NCBI GenBank assembly: GCA_046346665.1
Contig: JAXMHQ010000007.1
Location: 1-64,000, forward strand
DNA: 64,000 nt
Direction: 5' to 3'
DNA from: JAXMHQ01 sp046346665
GTDB lineage: Bacteria; Verrucomicrobiota; Verrucomicrobiia; Limisphaerales; JAXMHQ01
This document shows, one piece after another, positions 1 to 8,272 of the stretch. Each line of letters starts with the position of its first letter. Positions within the stretch are counted from its first letter, which is position 1. Position numbers and translations under genes: made by a program. The notes below the pieces were generated by a model. The model was not told the DNA's origin, did not search any database, and saw nothing but the letters and a program-made list of their open reading frames with translations.

Positions 1-440
1 CTGGATTATTGGATTGATGGATTCAGTGCCCATTCGCGTTTATTGGCGTCCATTAGCGGTTGAAAGCTTTTAACCGCGAATGAACGCGAATGGACGCGAA
101 TGTTTTGGCCGGGACACCTCTTCCTTCCGCTTGCAGGGTTAACCGCGAAATACACAAAATACACGAAAGCGGCGCAGAAGACTTGGGTGACAGGAGCATT
201 CAGATGGGGACGCCGGGACGGCGTCCCTCCCATCGACCGGCCCCATTCGTGTCCCCTTTCGTGTGTTTCGTGGTTAAAACCACCCCCGCCACGTGGAACG
301 TGACGAGCCTCTGTGTTCTCTTGTGGCACCTCATGCCTTCGTGTACTTCGCGCTCTTCGTGGTTCAATCCCCTTCCCAGCCCGTTTTGTCCTTCGCGGTA
401 AACAGGATTGGCTTTGCGCATCGGAGAGGATAAGATCCGG
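1..440. repeat. Spacer made of several repeat dialects, partly nested
   Basis: No gene is supported here. A fragment of the GGATTATTGGATTGATGGAT dialect lies at 1-24. A hairpin with arms 31-61 and 72-102 (26 of 31 positions pair, 10-nt spacer) uses the AACGCGAATGGACGCGAATG period. A further pair, TTAACCGCGAAATACAC at about 139-169 and its degenerate reverse complement at about 245-277, encloses a GC-rich palindromic element at about 206-232 (GGACGCC/GGCGTCC). A single AC/GT-rich arm follows at about 296-370. Several overlapping reading frames are open here because of the repeats; none looks coding. Confidence 0.75.
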
Positions 441-451
441 GCGAACACAGC

Positions 452-1840
452 ATGAAACTCGATTGGAAACAGTTTCTGCGCCGCGGGCCGGAGGCCATCC
501 TGCCCGACCGCATTTTCATCGAGGAAATGCCGCTCCCGGAAGTCGGCCTTACACTGCTCTTCGTCATCGTCGCCGCCGTCTGGTTCCTGTTCTCCGAGGT
601 GGCCATCGAATTCCTGCTCGGCGAACCCCAGGAAGGCGTCAGCATCCAGGCGCTCAAAGGCGTCAACTTCATCCTCGTCGCCAGCCTCCTCCTCTATTTC
701 ATCCTGCGCCGCGCCTTCCGCGTTCGCCGCCAGGCCCAGGAAGCCCTCCGCATCAGCCAGGAACGATTCCAGGTCGTCGCCCTCGCCACCACCGACGCCA
801 TCTGGGATTGGAACCTGTCGACCAACGTCCTGTGGTGGAGCGACGGCATCCAGAAATTGTTCGGCTATTCGCGCGATGAAATTTCAACGCAGGTGGAGTG
901 GTGGCTTGAACGATTGCATCCGGACGACAAGGATCGCGTCACGGCGGCAATCAAGCGTGTGACGGACAGCGGCGGAACGACGTGGTCGGGCCATTACCGG
1001 TTCCGGCGCAAGGACGGTTCCTACGCGATCGTGCTGGACCGCGGTTACATTCTGCACGATTCCTCGGGCAAACCGACGCGGGTGGTGGGCGGCATCACCG
1101 ATATCACCGAACGCCAGCACGCGCAGGATGCGCTCGAGAAATCCCGCCAGCAACTCCGCTCGCTGTCCTCCCGCCTGCAAACCACGCGCGAGGAGGAGCG
1201 CACCACCGTCGCCCGCGAAATCCACGATGAACTCGGCCAGGTCCTGACCGCGATCAAAATCAATCTCGACTGGCTGGAACGCAAGGTCGGGGAACGCGAG
1301 GATGACGCCTCCCTGAACCCGGTGCTGGACCGGCTCGTGGAAAGCGCCGAAATGGCGGAATCCGCCATTCACAGCGTCCAGCGCATCGCCACCGAGCTGC
1401 GCCCGGACGCGCTGGACAATCTCGGCCTGCCCGAGGCGATGAAGCAGGAGGCGCAGCGCTTTCAGGAGCGCACGGGAACCCGCTGCGCGCTTGAGCTCCC
1501 AGCCGAGGCGCCGACCCTGGATTCCGCCGCGGCCACCGCGGTGTTCCGCGTGTTCCAGGAAGCGCTGACGAATGTCGCCCGGCACGCCAAGGCGTCCGAG
1601 GTCCGAATCAGCTTGCGGCCCGATACCGCCGGGCATCTCGTCTTGACGGTCGAGGACAACGGCTGCGGTATTCCACGTGAGGCATTGTCGAGCTCGAAAT
1701 CGATCGGCCTGGTCGGGATGCGGGAACGCGCGCTGGCCTTGCGCGGGGACCTGGCCATCACCGGTCTGCAGCCGGCCGGGACCCGGATAGTTTTGCGCCT
1801 TCCCCTGAACGCCGCTCCCGCCGGCGCCGTTTCATCATGA
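452..1840 (+). CDS. PAS-domain sensor histidine kinase, HisKA_3 (NarL/UhpB) type
   Basis: Membrane sensor kinase of 462 aa. Two hydrophobic segments lie near residues 32-52 and 70-88, followed by a PAS/PAC domain (about 108-225, ending GGITDITER). The dimerisation/phospho-acceptor motif is REIHDELGQVLTAIKINL with His258, and the C-terminal HATPase has VEDNGCGIP and GLVGMRERA. The segment between the two membrane helices is short, so the signal is probably read by the cytoplasmic PAS domain. The stop overlaps the next ATG (ATGA), so it should be co-translated with the response regulator. The family is clear; the ligand is unknown. Confidence 0.93.
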   Translation: MKLDWKQFLRRGPEAILPDRIFIEEMPLPEVGLTLLFVIVAAVWFLFSEVAIEFLLGEPQEGVSIQALKGVNFILVASLLLYFILRRAFRVRRQAQEALRISQERFQVVALATTDAIWDWNLSTNVLWWSDGIQKLFGYSRDEISTQVEWWLERLHPDDKDRVTAAIKRVTDSGGTTWSGHYRFRRKDGSYAIVLDRGYILHDSSGKPTRVVGGITDITERQHAQDALEKSRQQLRSLSSRLQTTREEERTTVAREIHDELGQVLTAIKINLDWLERKVGEREDDASLNPVLDRLVESAEMAESAIHSVQRIATELRPDALDNLGLPEAMKQEAQRFQERTGTRCALELPAEAPTLDSAAATAVFRVFQEALTNVARHAKASEVRISLRPDTAGHLVLTVEDNGCGIPREALSSSKSIGLVGMRERALALRGDLAITGLQPAGTRIVLRLPLNAAPAGAVSS

Positions 1841-2466
1841 ACATCCTGATTGCCGACGACCACGAGCTGCTCCGGCGCGGATTGAAGGGAATCCTCGCCG
1901 AGGCATTCCCGGACGTGCAGGTGCAGGAGGCGAAGGACGCCCGGGAGGCGCTGGCGGCGGTCGGCAAGAAACCCTGGGACCTGATGCTTCTCGACATCAA
2001 CATGCCGGGCCGGAACGGGCTCGAGGTGTTGCAGGACGTCAAGCGGCTGCATCCGAAACTGCCCGTCGTGATGCTGAGCGCGTTTCCCGAGCAGGACTAC
2101 GCGCTGCGCGCCTTCAAGCTCGGCGCGTCGGGCTACGTCTCCAAGGAAAGCGCTTCGACCGAACTCATCGCCGCCGCCCGCAAGGCGCTGTCCGGCGGAC
2201 GTTACGTCACCGCCATCCTTGCCGAATCGCTTGCCGCCAACCTGGCCGGCGACACGCCCGCCCTGCCCCACGAAACGCTTTCCAACCGGGAACTCCAGGT
2301 GCTCCGAATGGTCGCCCTCGGCAAAACCATCAAGGAAATCGCCGCGGAACTCAACCTCAGCGAAAAAACCATCGGCACCTACCGCGCCCGCGTCTCCCAG
2401 AAAACCGGCCTCGCCACAAACGTCGAACTCGCCCGCTACGCCGTCCGCCACAAACTGGTCGAGTGA
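1837..2466 (+). CDS. LuxR/NarL-family response regulator
   Basis: Cognate regulator of the kinase just upstream (ATGA overlap). The 209 aa protein has a canonical receiver: acidic pair in LIADDHELL, phospho-acceptor Asp in MLLDINMPG, Ser in VVMLSAF and Lys in YVSKESAS. A C-terminal GerE/LuxR helix-turn-helix follows (LSNRELQVLRMVALGKTIKEIA, about 147-205). The expected role is phosphorylation-dependent DNA binding. No target genes can be read from the window; the 3' spacer is filled with nested inverted repeats. Confidence 0.94.
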   Translation: MNILIADDHELLRRGLKGILAEAFPDVQVQEAKDAREALAAVGKKPWDLMLLDINMPGRNGLEVLQDVKRLHPKLPVVMLSAFPEQDYALRAFKLGASGYVSKESASTELIAAARKALSGGRYVTAILAESLAANLAGDTPALPHETLSNRELQVLRMVALGKTIKEIAAELNLSEKTIGTYRARVSQKTGLATNVELARYAVRHKLVE

Positions 2467-2470
2467 TCCC

Positions 2471-2673
2471 AGTGCGGAGTGCGGAGTCCTCGGTGGGGCG
2501 AGACTCGAGTCCTCGAAAGCGGATAGATGGATTCTTGGATTGATGGATAAATGCGGGGACTGCTCCGCGGAGTCATCCAGTAATCCAACAATCCATTTAT
2601 CCAATAATCCGGAACATGAATGGGCTCGACGGAGTCTCGCCCCACCACCCGCAAGGATTCCGCACTCCGCACT
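2471..2673. repeat. Triple-nested inverted repeat (A-B-C-C'-B'-A')
   Basis: Three different inverted repeats sit one inside another. A is AGTGCGGAGTGCGGAGTCC at 2471-2489 with its partner at 2655-2673 (18 of 19 positions pair). B is GGTGGGGCGAGACTC at 2492-2506 with its complement ending at 2646. C has the GGATTGATGGAT period at 2521-2553 with its partner at 2578-2611. This fills most of the 310-bp spacer after the response regulator. Confidence 0.85.
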
Positions 2674-2776
2674 GCGCTGTCCGGCGTTTTTAGGACAGCA
2701 CCCGCGGAACGCGCCCTTCAATTGAATCGGCAATTCTCCATCTGGCAGGACCGGCGGCCCATGACGATTCTGGGGG

Positions 2777-3286
2777 ATGAGTCGACGCCGTTTATTTATT
2801 GCGGGTTGCGGGTGGCTGTGCGGTTTGCTTCCCGCCTGCGCGAATCCCACCTCCGTCGCGCTCGCGTGGGACCCGAGCGCATGTCCGAACCTGGCCGGCT
2901 ATAACCTGTATTGGGGGCCGTCCAGCGGCATTTACACGAACTCCACCTCCACCGGCACGAACAGCCAGTACACGCTCACGGGCTTGAATCCGGGATCGAA
3001 GTATTACCTGACGGTGACCGCTGTAAACGTCTTCGGCCTCGAAAGCGTGCCGTCGTCGGAATTGGCCTATGCGGCGCCGCAATTGAAACTGATGGTCGCG
3101 CCTGACGGATCGGGCGATCCCAACCGGCTGCGCATTGCGGCGGACGTGATGGATCGCTGGACGCTGGAAACCTCGACGGATCTGCAACGCTGGTCCGCCG
3201 TCGCCTCCGGCACGAATTCGGGGGTGGATGTGTCGATCACCAACGCGTTGGAACCCGCGCGCTATTTCCGGCTGCAGGCCCTGTGA
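2777..3286 (+). CDS. Small secreted fibronectin type III-like protein
   Basis: 169 aa. The N-terminus is a signal sequence (MSRRRLFIAGCGWLCGLLPACA); LPAC could be a weak lipobox, so the protein may be a lipoprotein. Residues about 25-95 resemble one FnIII module (VALAWDPS...GYNLYWG, then YTLTGLNPGSKYYLTVTAVN). The C-terminal 70 residues carry the pattern WTLETSTDLQRWSAV...RYFRLQAL, a tail style also seen in the exported GH5-like and protease genes of this window. Probably surface-associated; no enzymatic motif is seen. Confidence 0.75.
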   Translation: MSRRRLFIAGCGWLCGLLPACANPTSVALAWDPSACPNLAGYNLYWGPSSGIYTNSTSTGTNSQYTLTGLNPGSKYYLTVTAVNVFGLESVPSSELAYAAPQLKLMVAPDGSGDPNRLRIAADVMDRWTLETSTDLQRWSAVASGTNSGVDVSITNALEPARYFRLQAL

Positions 3287-3656
3287 GCCGCGCCGTGTCG
3301 GCGAAACACCTTACAACCTGAGAGCAATCAAACCCTCATGCGTTTCAGCAATTGCGCCTCTATCAACCGGGCCGTTGCGCTGTCAGACTCCATATGAAAA
3401 CGAAAGCCGAGCGATTGGAAATCCAGGTGACATTTTCTAAAGACATTTGCTGGCCGGTGAAGATCCGAGTCAGAGCCACACATCCCCTCGTGGCTCCTCG
3501 TAAATCCCCAGGCTTCCCGGCCAGCATTACTTTGCCGTTAGACGCTGCGTCCCCACCGGTGTGGATCGGCTGGCGCAACCCGGGATCGAAACGCCGCATT
3601 GTGCGGACGCGCCTGCGCGCGGCCGCGCTCCCGCCGCTCGGCGGCGCACAACGTCC
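3287..3656. other. 370-bp spacer, nothing recognised
   Basis: Between the FnIII-like gene and the receiver gene there is no convincing gene, tRNA or strong hairpin. A weak ATG-initiated frame from 3394 runs into the receiver gene's region but has no family resemblance. Confidence 0.5.
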
Positions 3657-4049
3657 ATGACCCGCGAACGCAGACCCACCGTGTCCCTGCTGATCGTAGA
3701 GGCCTCCACCCCGACGCGGTCGCACCTGCGCCGCGTGTTCGGACAGGACCCGGCGTTCCGGTTGTCGGGCGATGCGGAGACGGGCGCGGCGGGGCTGGAG
3801 TTGTTCCTGCAGTTCCGGCCCGACGTGGTGCTGGTGGGGATTGATCTGCCGGACCAGAGCGGATTCGACGTGCTGGCGCGGATTCGCGAGACCGACCCGG
3901 CGTGCGGCGTGATCCTGCTAAGCAATACACTGGATCCGTTTGTGGATTACGTGGGCCGCCAGCTCGGCGCCAATGATATCTGGCCCAAATCGGGAAGATT
4001 CGCCCAGGTCCGGGAAATGGCCCTGAACGCGGTGGACGTAAAGGGCTGA
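3657..4049 (+). CDS. Orphan receiver-domain protein lacking the phospho-acceptor Asp
   Basis: A stand-alone CheY-like receiver of 130 aa, starting at ATG 3657 because homology begins at once (VSLLIVEASTPTR). The fold is recognisable: VVLVGIDLPDQSG corresponds to the usual D-x-x-M/L-P loop, but the Asp position is Gly. The acidic pair is reduced to Glu-Ala; the switch Ser (ILLSNT) and Lys (IWPKSG) remain. It is therefore probably a pseudo-receiver that does not take phosphate in the normal way. No kinase is adjacent; the nearest two-component pair lies 1.2 kb upstream. Confidence 0.8.
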   Translation: MTRERRPTVSLLIVEASTPTRSHLRRVFGQDPAFRLSGDAETGAAGLELFLQFRPDVVLVGIDLPDQSGFDVLARIRETDPACGVILLSNTLDPFVDYVGRQLGANDIWPKSGRFAQVREMALNAVDVKG

Positions 4050-4050
4050 A

Positions 4051-4165
4051 AGGTTTCAGAGTTTTGGAGTTTGGGAGTTTCGGAGTTGGCGGAAGCCGCT
4101 ATTCCGTGTGTGCGGCCCGTTGAAAACTCTTGAACTCTTAAACTCTTAAACTCTTAAACTTCCAA
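4051..4165. repeat. GGAGTTTTGGAGTTTGGGAG dialect hairpin
   Basis: A degenerate period of about 8 nt (GAGTTTTGGAGTTTGGGAG, about 4057-4097) is followed by its complementary form (CTTAAACTCTTAAACTC, about 4122-4163). It lies between convergent genes. Confidence 0.7.
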
Positions 4166-4179
4166 ATTCTCCCGGCCCG

Positions 4180-4250
4180 GTAGCCGCGATTGTGAAATCG
4201 CGGAACCGTTCGGATCTCAAACGGGACCGCGATCTGACGATCGCGGCTAC
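4180..4250. repeat. GTAGCCGCGAT palindromic element, complete copy
   Basis: Arms 4180-4203 and 4227-4250 are complementary with three mismatches in 24. Each arm also has its own short dyad, GCGAT...ATCGC. Further copies occur at 8169-8238, 10892-10915 and 12373-12395. Confidence 0.85.
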
Positions 4251-4264
4251 GAGACGAGCCGGCT

Positions 4265-7195
4265 TCACTCGACCACCGGACGCGGCGCGGTGGGTTGCGC
4301 CGCGATTTCGACTGTTGCCGGCCTGAGTCCCGGCGAGCTGGCGTGCAGGCGGATGGAGCCGGGCTGGCCGGAGGATTGAACAATCACCTGGGCGAGGCCG
4401 TTGAACGCGCTGCGTTTCCATTCGCCGGGCGGCGTACTGACGCGGATCACGGCGGGATTGCGCATCGAGCCGCGCTCACGGCCGCCGCCCTGCCTCGGCA
4501 GGGCCAGAACCGCCAGCGTGTTGGTGCCGACAATCAGCCTGGAGGGATCCAGCCTGAACTCGTTCCGGCCCAATCCGCCCGCCGCTTCACCGACAAGCTC
4601 CCCGTTGAGATACACCCATTCGCGTCCGCCCAAATCCCGCAGTTGCAGGGTGACCGCCTGCTGGCCGGAGAGCGTCTCCGGCGGCCACTGGAAATCCGCG
4701 CGAAACACATTCGTCCGGCTGAACATCCCGCGCTCCGCCCGGTCGGCGTCTTCACGGAACACCCGGGCCCAATCCGAATCATTCACTGCCAGCGCCACCT
4801 CCACACGGTTCGAAACGCCGTCGATTTCTTTCCGGCGCCAGTTCTCAGGGGTAACGATCGAAACGAATTCCACGCAGCGATCGGGTTCGTGGCAGGAAGG
4901 ATCGCCGTTGCCGACACCGATAATCCGGCCCTGGCCTTCGATCTCGAACGCGACTTGATTGCCGGCGACCGGCACCACCCGGCCCTGGGCGTCCAGGATT
5001 TCCACCGCCACCGGAGTGGCGTCCTCGCGATCGGCGCGGATGGCGGCGCGGTCGGGGGACAACCGCACCGCGGCGGGTGCGCCGGTGGTTTCGATGCGAT
5101 CTTCGGCGGCGGTTTTTCCGGCGTTGTAGCCGCGGACCAAGAGCGTGCCCGGTTCGTAAACGATTTTCCAATCGAGGTGCCCGTTGCGTTCCATCGCCTT
5201 CCGCCCGGCGCTGCGGCCGTTCAGCAACAATTCGACCTCCTCGCAATTGCTGAACACCCGGACGTCGATCTCCTTCCCGGCGCGGTCGGGCCAGTTCCAG
5301 TGGGGATAGGCGTGCACAAGCGGGGCGCCGGTCCACCACGATTTCAAATAATACGCGCTGTCCTTGGGAAAGCCGCAGGTGTCGAGCAAACCGAATTGTG
5401 AACCGATGGCCGGGTAGCCGAAGGGCGTGGATTCACCGCGATAATCAAAGCCGGTCCAGTAAAACAGCCCGGCAAGATACGGCCGCGCCGCGTAAAACTT
5501 CCATCCGACCTCGCAATTCGCGCCCGAATCCCCGTGCTCCTGCGGCGACAGATGCGCCTTCGGCCGGTCGTCCACGTAAATTCCCCGAGTGCCTTGAGTG
5601 GTCGTTTCCTCGGTGCCCACGCCGGGCTGATTTGGAAATTTCGCGTGCTGCTGGTCGGGGTTGCTTTGCTTGATGTAATTGTACCCGACCACGTCCGTTG
5701 TCGTGGAGCTGCCGCCCCAGCCGCCGCTGATCGCCACGGTCGAACGCCGCGTCGGGTCCAGATTCCGAGCCACGGCCTGCATCGTCGCAGTGATGCGCGC
5801 GCCTTTCGGGTTGCCCTCGATCCCCCATTCCTCGTTGCCAACCGACCACAGGATCACGCTGGGGTGATTGCGATCGCGGCGGATCATGCGTTCCAAATCC
5901 TGCAGTTGCTCCGCGGACGTGCCCATCAGCCGGTTTTCGTCGATGACGAGCATGCCGAGCCGGTCGCACGCGTCGAGCAGCTCCGGGTTGGGCGGGTTGT
6001 GGGAACTGCGATAGGCATTGATCCCGAATTCCTTGAGTCGGCGGACGCGGAAATCCTGCAGGGAATCCGGCAGCGCGACGCCGACGCCGGCGTGGTCCTG
6101 GTGATTGTTCGCCCCCTGCAACTCCACGCGCCGGCCGTTCAGGAAAAAGCCCGCGTCGGGATCGAATCGGATCGTCCGGATGCCGAACGCGGTTTCGCAG
6201 CGGTCGACGTTGGTGCCGCCCGACGACACGAGTGTGACCAACCGGTAGAGCGCCGGCGATTCAATCGACCACGGTTGGGGGTTCGGAACTTGCAGTGCCA
6301 CTTCGTATTCCCCGCGGTCCCAGGAGGGAAGCCGCGTCGCCGGGGTACTGTTGGAAGCGACGAGCCGGCCGGCGGGGTCGAACACGAGCTGTGTCAACTG
6401 GAACTCGGCCGGTTGAAGATGCTCGTTCCGCACGGCGGTGACCACGCGGACGGCGCCGGAATTCGTGGCGGGATCCGTGCTCACAAAAATGCCGTCGGAT
6501 TCCACATGCAGCGGGTCGGTTTTCACGAGCCAGGCATGCCGGTAAATGCCCGCGCCTTCGTAGAACCATCCTTCCTCGCGCGACGCGTCCACGCGCACGG
6601 CGACCGTGTTTTCGCCGCCGTAATTCAGGAACTCGCTGATGTTGTATTCCGCCGGCAGGTAGCCGCTCGGTTCGCCGCCGAGATAATGGCCGTTCACCCA
6701 CACTTTCGAATCCCGAAACACCCCGTCGAACACCAGCGAAATCCGGCGCCCGAGGTCCGAAGCCGGCACCTGGAATTTTCGACGGTACCAGCCGATGGAG
6801 GTGTCCGGAAAATTGCGCCCGACCGCCTTGTAACCGTGGCTGTGGCCCGCGCGGCCGTCGAAAGGAGCCTCCACCGCCCAGTCGTGCGGCAGGTCCACCC
6901 GGCGCCACGCACCGTCGTCAAAATCCACCGACGCAGCCCCGTCCCCATAACCCGTCTTCGCAATGTCGGAAAAATAACCCAGGCCAAAACCAAAATCCTT
7001 TTTGGGGTCGGACGGATTTCCAAACGCGAAGCGCCAACCGAAATCCATCAGCAACCGTTCGCGGCCGGGCGCCGGGGCGGGCGCGGTCTCCGCAGAGGGT
7101 GCCGCGACCGGGACTGCGAGCAGAAAGAATCCAAGGACGAAACCGAAACAGGAGCAGGACAATCGGGGAGTGATCAATGTCATGAGGCAATCCAT
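4265..7195 (-). CDS. Secreted glycoside hydrolase family 2 (beta-galactosidase-like)
   Basis: A 976 aa retaining glycosidase with an N-terminal signal segment (LGFFLLAVPVAAPSA). The jelly-roll sugar-binding domain (WRRVDLPHDW, about residue 95) is followed by an Ig-like GH2 domain and the TIM barrel with RSSHNPPNPELLDACDRLG. The acid/base is Glu455 in SVGNEEWG, and LSPQEHGDSG probably holds the nucleophile. C-terminal domains include a further carbohydrate-binding-like segment (WVYLNGELVG). Substrate specificity cannot be read; GH2 covers galactosidases, glucuronidases and mannosidases. ATG at 7183 is an alternative start. Confidence 0.9.
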   Translation of the reverse strand: MDCLMTLITPRLSCSCFGFVLGFFLLAVPVAAPSAETAPAPAPGRERLLMDFGWRFAFGNPSDPKKDFGFGLGYFSDIAKTGYGDGAASVDFDDGAWRRVDLPHDWAVEAPFDGRAGHSHGYKAVGRNFPDTSIGWYRRKFQVPASDLGRRISLVFDGVFRDSKVWVNGHYLGGEPSGYLPAEYNISEFLNYGGENTVAVRVDASREEGWFYEGAGIYRHAWLVKTDPLHVESDGIFVSTDPATNSGAVRVVTAVRNEHLQPAEFQLTQLVFDPAGRLVASNSTPATRLPSWDRGEYEVALQVPNPQPWSIESPALYRLVTLVSSGGTNVDRCETAFGIRTIRFDPDAGFFLNGRRVELQGANNHQDHAGVGVALPDSLQDFRVRRLKEFGINAYRSSHNPPNPELLDACDRLGMLVIDENRLMGTSAEQLQDLERMIRRDRNHPSVILWSVGNEEWGIEGNPKGARITATMQAVARNLDPTRRSTVAISGGWGGSSTTTDVVGYNYIKQSNPDQQHAKFPNQPGVGTEETTTQGTRGIYVDDRPKAHLSPQEHGDSGANCEVGWKFYAARPYLAGLFYWTGFDYRGESTPFGYPAIGSQFGLLDTCGFPKDSAYYLKSWWTGAPLVHAYPHWNWPDRAGKEIDVRVFSNCEEVELLLNGRSAGRKAMERNGHLDWKIVYEPGTLLVRGYNAGKTAAEDRIETTGAPAAVRLSPDRAAIRADREDATPVAVEILDAQGRVVPVAGNQVAFEIEGQGRIIGVGNGDPSCHEPDRCVEFVSIVTPENWRRKEIDGVSNRVEVALAVNDSDWARVFREDADRAERGMFSRTNVFRADFQWPPETLSGQQAVTLQLRDLGGREWVYLNGELVGEAAGGLGRNEFRLDPSRLIVGTNTLAVLALPRQGGGRERGSMRNPAVIRVSTPPGEWKRSAFNGLAQVIVQSSGQPGSIRLHASSPGLRPATVEIAAQPTAPRPVVE

Positions 7196-7261
7196 TCAGG
7201 GGCCAGAATGCTGGCCGGAACATTCTCTGTCAAAATCAATAGAAGCCGCGGATCTGCAAAA

Positions 7262-8101
7262 TCACGAGCCCGAGCCGTCCGCCTTGCCGAACGGGCTCCA
7301 CCAAAGCAGCGTTTTGCCGCCCGGGCCGGTGCCCTTCCCTTTCGTGGTTTCCTGTTTGAATTGTTCAACACTGATGATCAGGGCGTGCCCGCCGATGGCG
7401 AGAATGGCCCCGCCTTTGCGGCTGTGCAGGCGGCCGATTCCTTCCCCGCCGTCCGGGTAATTCGAGCCGTCGTTGAATTCGAACGCCCCCGGCAAACCCG
7501 GCCCCAGGATGTTCTCGTCGGGCTCCCATATCAGGTAACACATCGGGCTCCAGACGCTGGTCAGTTTGGCGGTCCGAAACTTGTACCGGCTGCCCGGCAT
7601 CGGGTAGCCCGCCACCGCGCCGTCCATCACGTAGGTCGACAGTTTGTTCTTGCGCGAGTTGGCGCCCGTCGTGTCGGTGTAGGTGGGGCTCTTGATGTCC
7701 TGCGGACACAGGTACGTTTTCTTGTTGGGGGTGTAGCGGAACCACGCGCCGCTGCGCCAGGCGAGGTCGCCGGGATATTTCACGGTGTCGTCCGGAGACG
7801 GGATGGTGCTGCCGGTGGTCGTGGTGTAAAGCCAGCCCTGAAGCGTGGGGCTGGCGCCTCCGGAATCCCAGTTCGGCCACGCCATGAGCCCGTCGTTGTC
7901 GTCGGCATACATCGTGTTGGCCAGGCCCAGTTGCTTCAGGTTGTTCAGACACGTCGTCCGCACCGCCTTGTCCTTGCTGCTGCTCAGCACCGGCAACAGC
8001 AACGCCGCCAGGATCGCGATGATCGCAATCACCACCAGGAGTTCTATCAACGTGAAACCCGCGGTCGAACGGGACGCGACTGGACGCTTGGAATGCATCA
8101 T
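7262..8101 (-). CDS. Type II pseudopilin-like protein (prepilin N-terminal cleavage/methylation)
   Basis: 279 aa. The class III signal GFTLIELLVVIAIIAILAAL follows a short basic leader, the site cut after Gly by prepilin peptidase and then N-methylated at Phe. The C-terminal domain is the verrucomicrobial/planctomycetal pseudopilin type, with conserved-looking YADDNDGLMAW, TYLCPQDIK and GGHALIISVEQF patches. Many paralogues are usual in these genomes and their individual role is unknown; assembly into a secretion pseudopilus is an inference. A prepilin peptidase is present at 42074. Confidence 0.88.
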   Translation of the reverse strand: MMHSKRPVASRSTAGFTLIELLVVIAIIAILAALLLPVLSSSKDKAVRTTCLNNLKQLGLANTMYADDNDGLMAWPNWDSGGASPTLQGWLYTTTTGSTIPSPDDTVKYPGDLAWRSGAWFRYTPNKKTYLCPQDIKSPTYTDTTGANSRKNKLSTYVMDGAVAGYPMPGSRYKFRTAKLTSVWSPMCYLIWEPDENILGPGLPGAFEFNDGSNYPDGGEGIGRLHSRKGGAILAIGGHALIISVEQFKQETTKGKGTGPGGKTLLWWSPFGKADGSGS

Positions 8102-8168
8102 GGCTTTGCATCATGACACAAACGGCGTTCCGCGTCGCATCGTGAGAATTGGTGATGCCGCTCCCCTC

Positions 8169-8238
8169 GTAGCCGCGATCGTGAGATCGCGGATCCCTAT
8201 GCCTGGACCAGCCACCGCGATTTGACAATCGCGGCTAC
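8169..8238. repeat. GTAGCCGCGAT palindromic element, complete copy
   Basis: Arms 8169-8192 and 8215-8238 pair almost fully and are near-identical to the copy at 4180-4250. A fragment of the CTCGACTCCCGACCTTCGAC dialect follows at about 8240-8272, abutting the end of dxs. Confidence 0.85.
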
Positions 8239-8272
8239 CCTCGACTCCCGACCTTCGACCCTCGACCGCCTC

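Noticed and set aside
6..448. Short frames in the 5' spacer
   Set aside because: Encoded by short-period repeats on both strands; typical spurious calls.
5534..8116. A long plus-strand frame opposite the GH2 and pseudopilin genes
   Set aside because: Shadow of two well-supported minus-strand genes; Arg/His/Ala-rich without any family.
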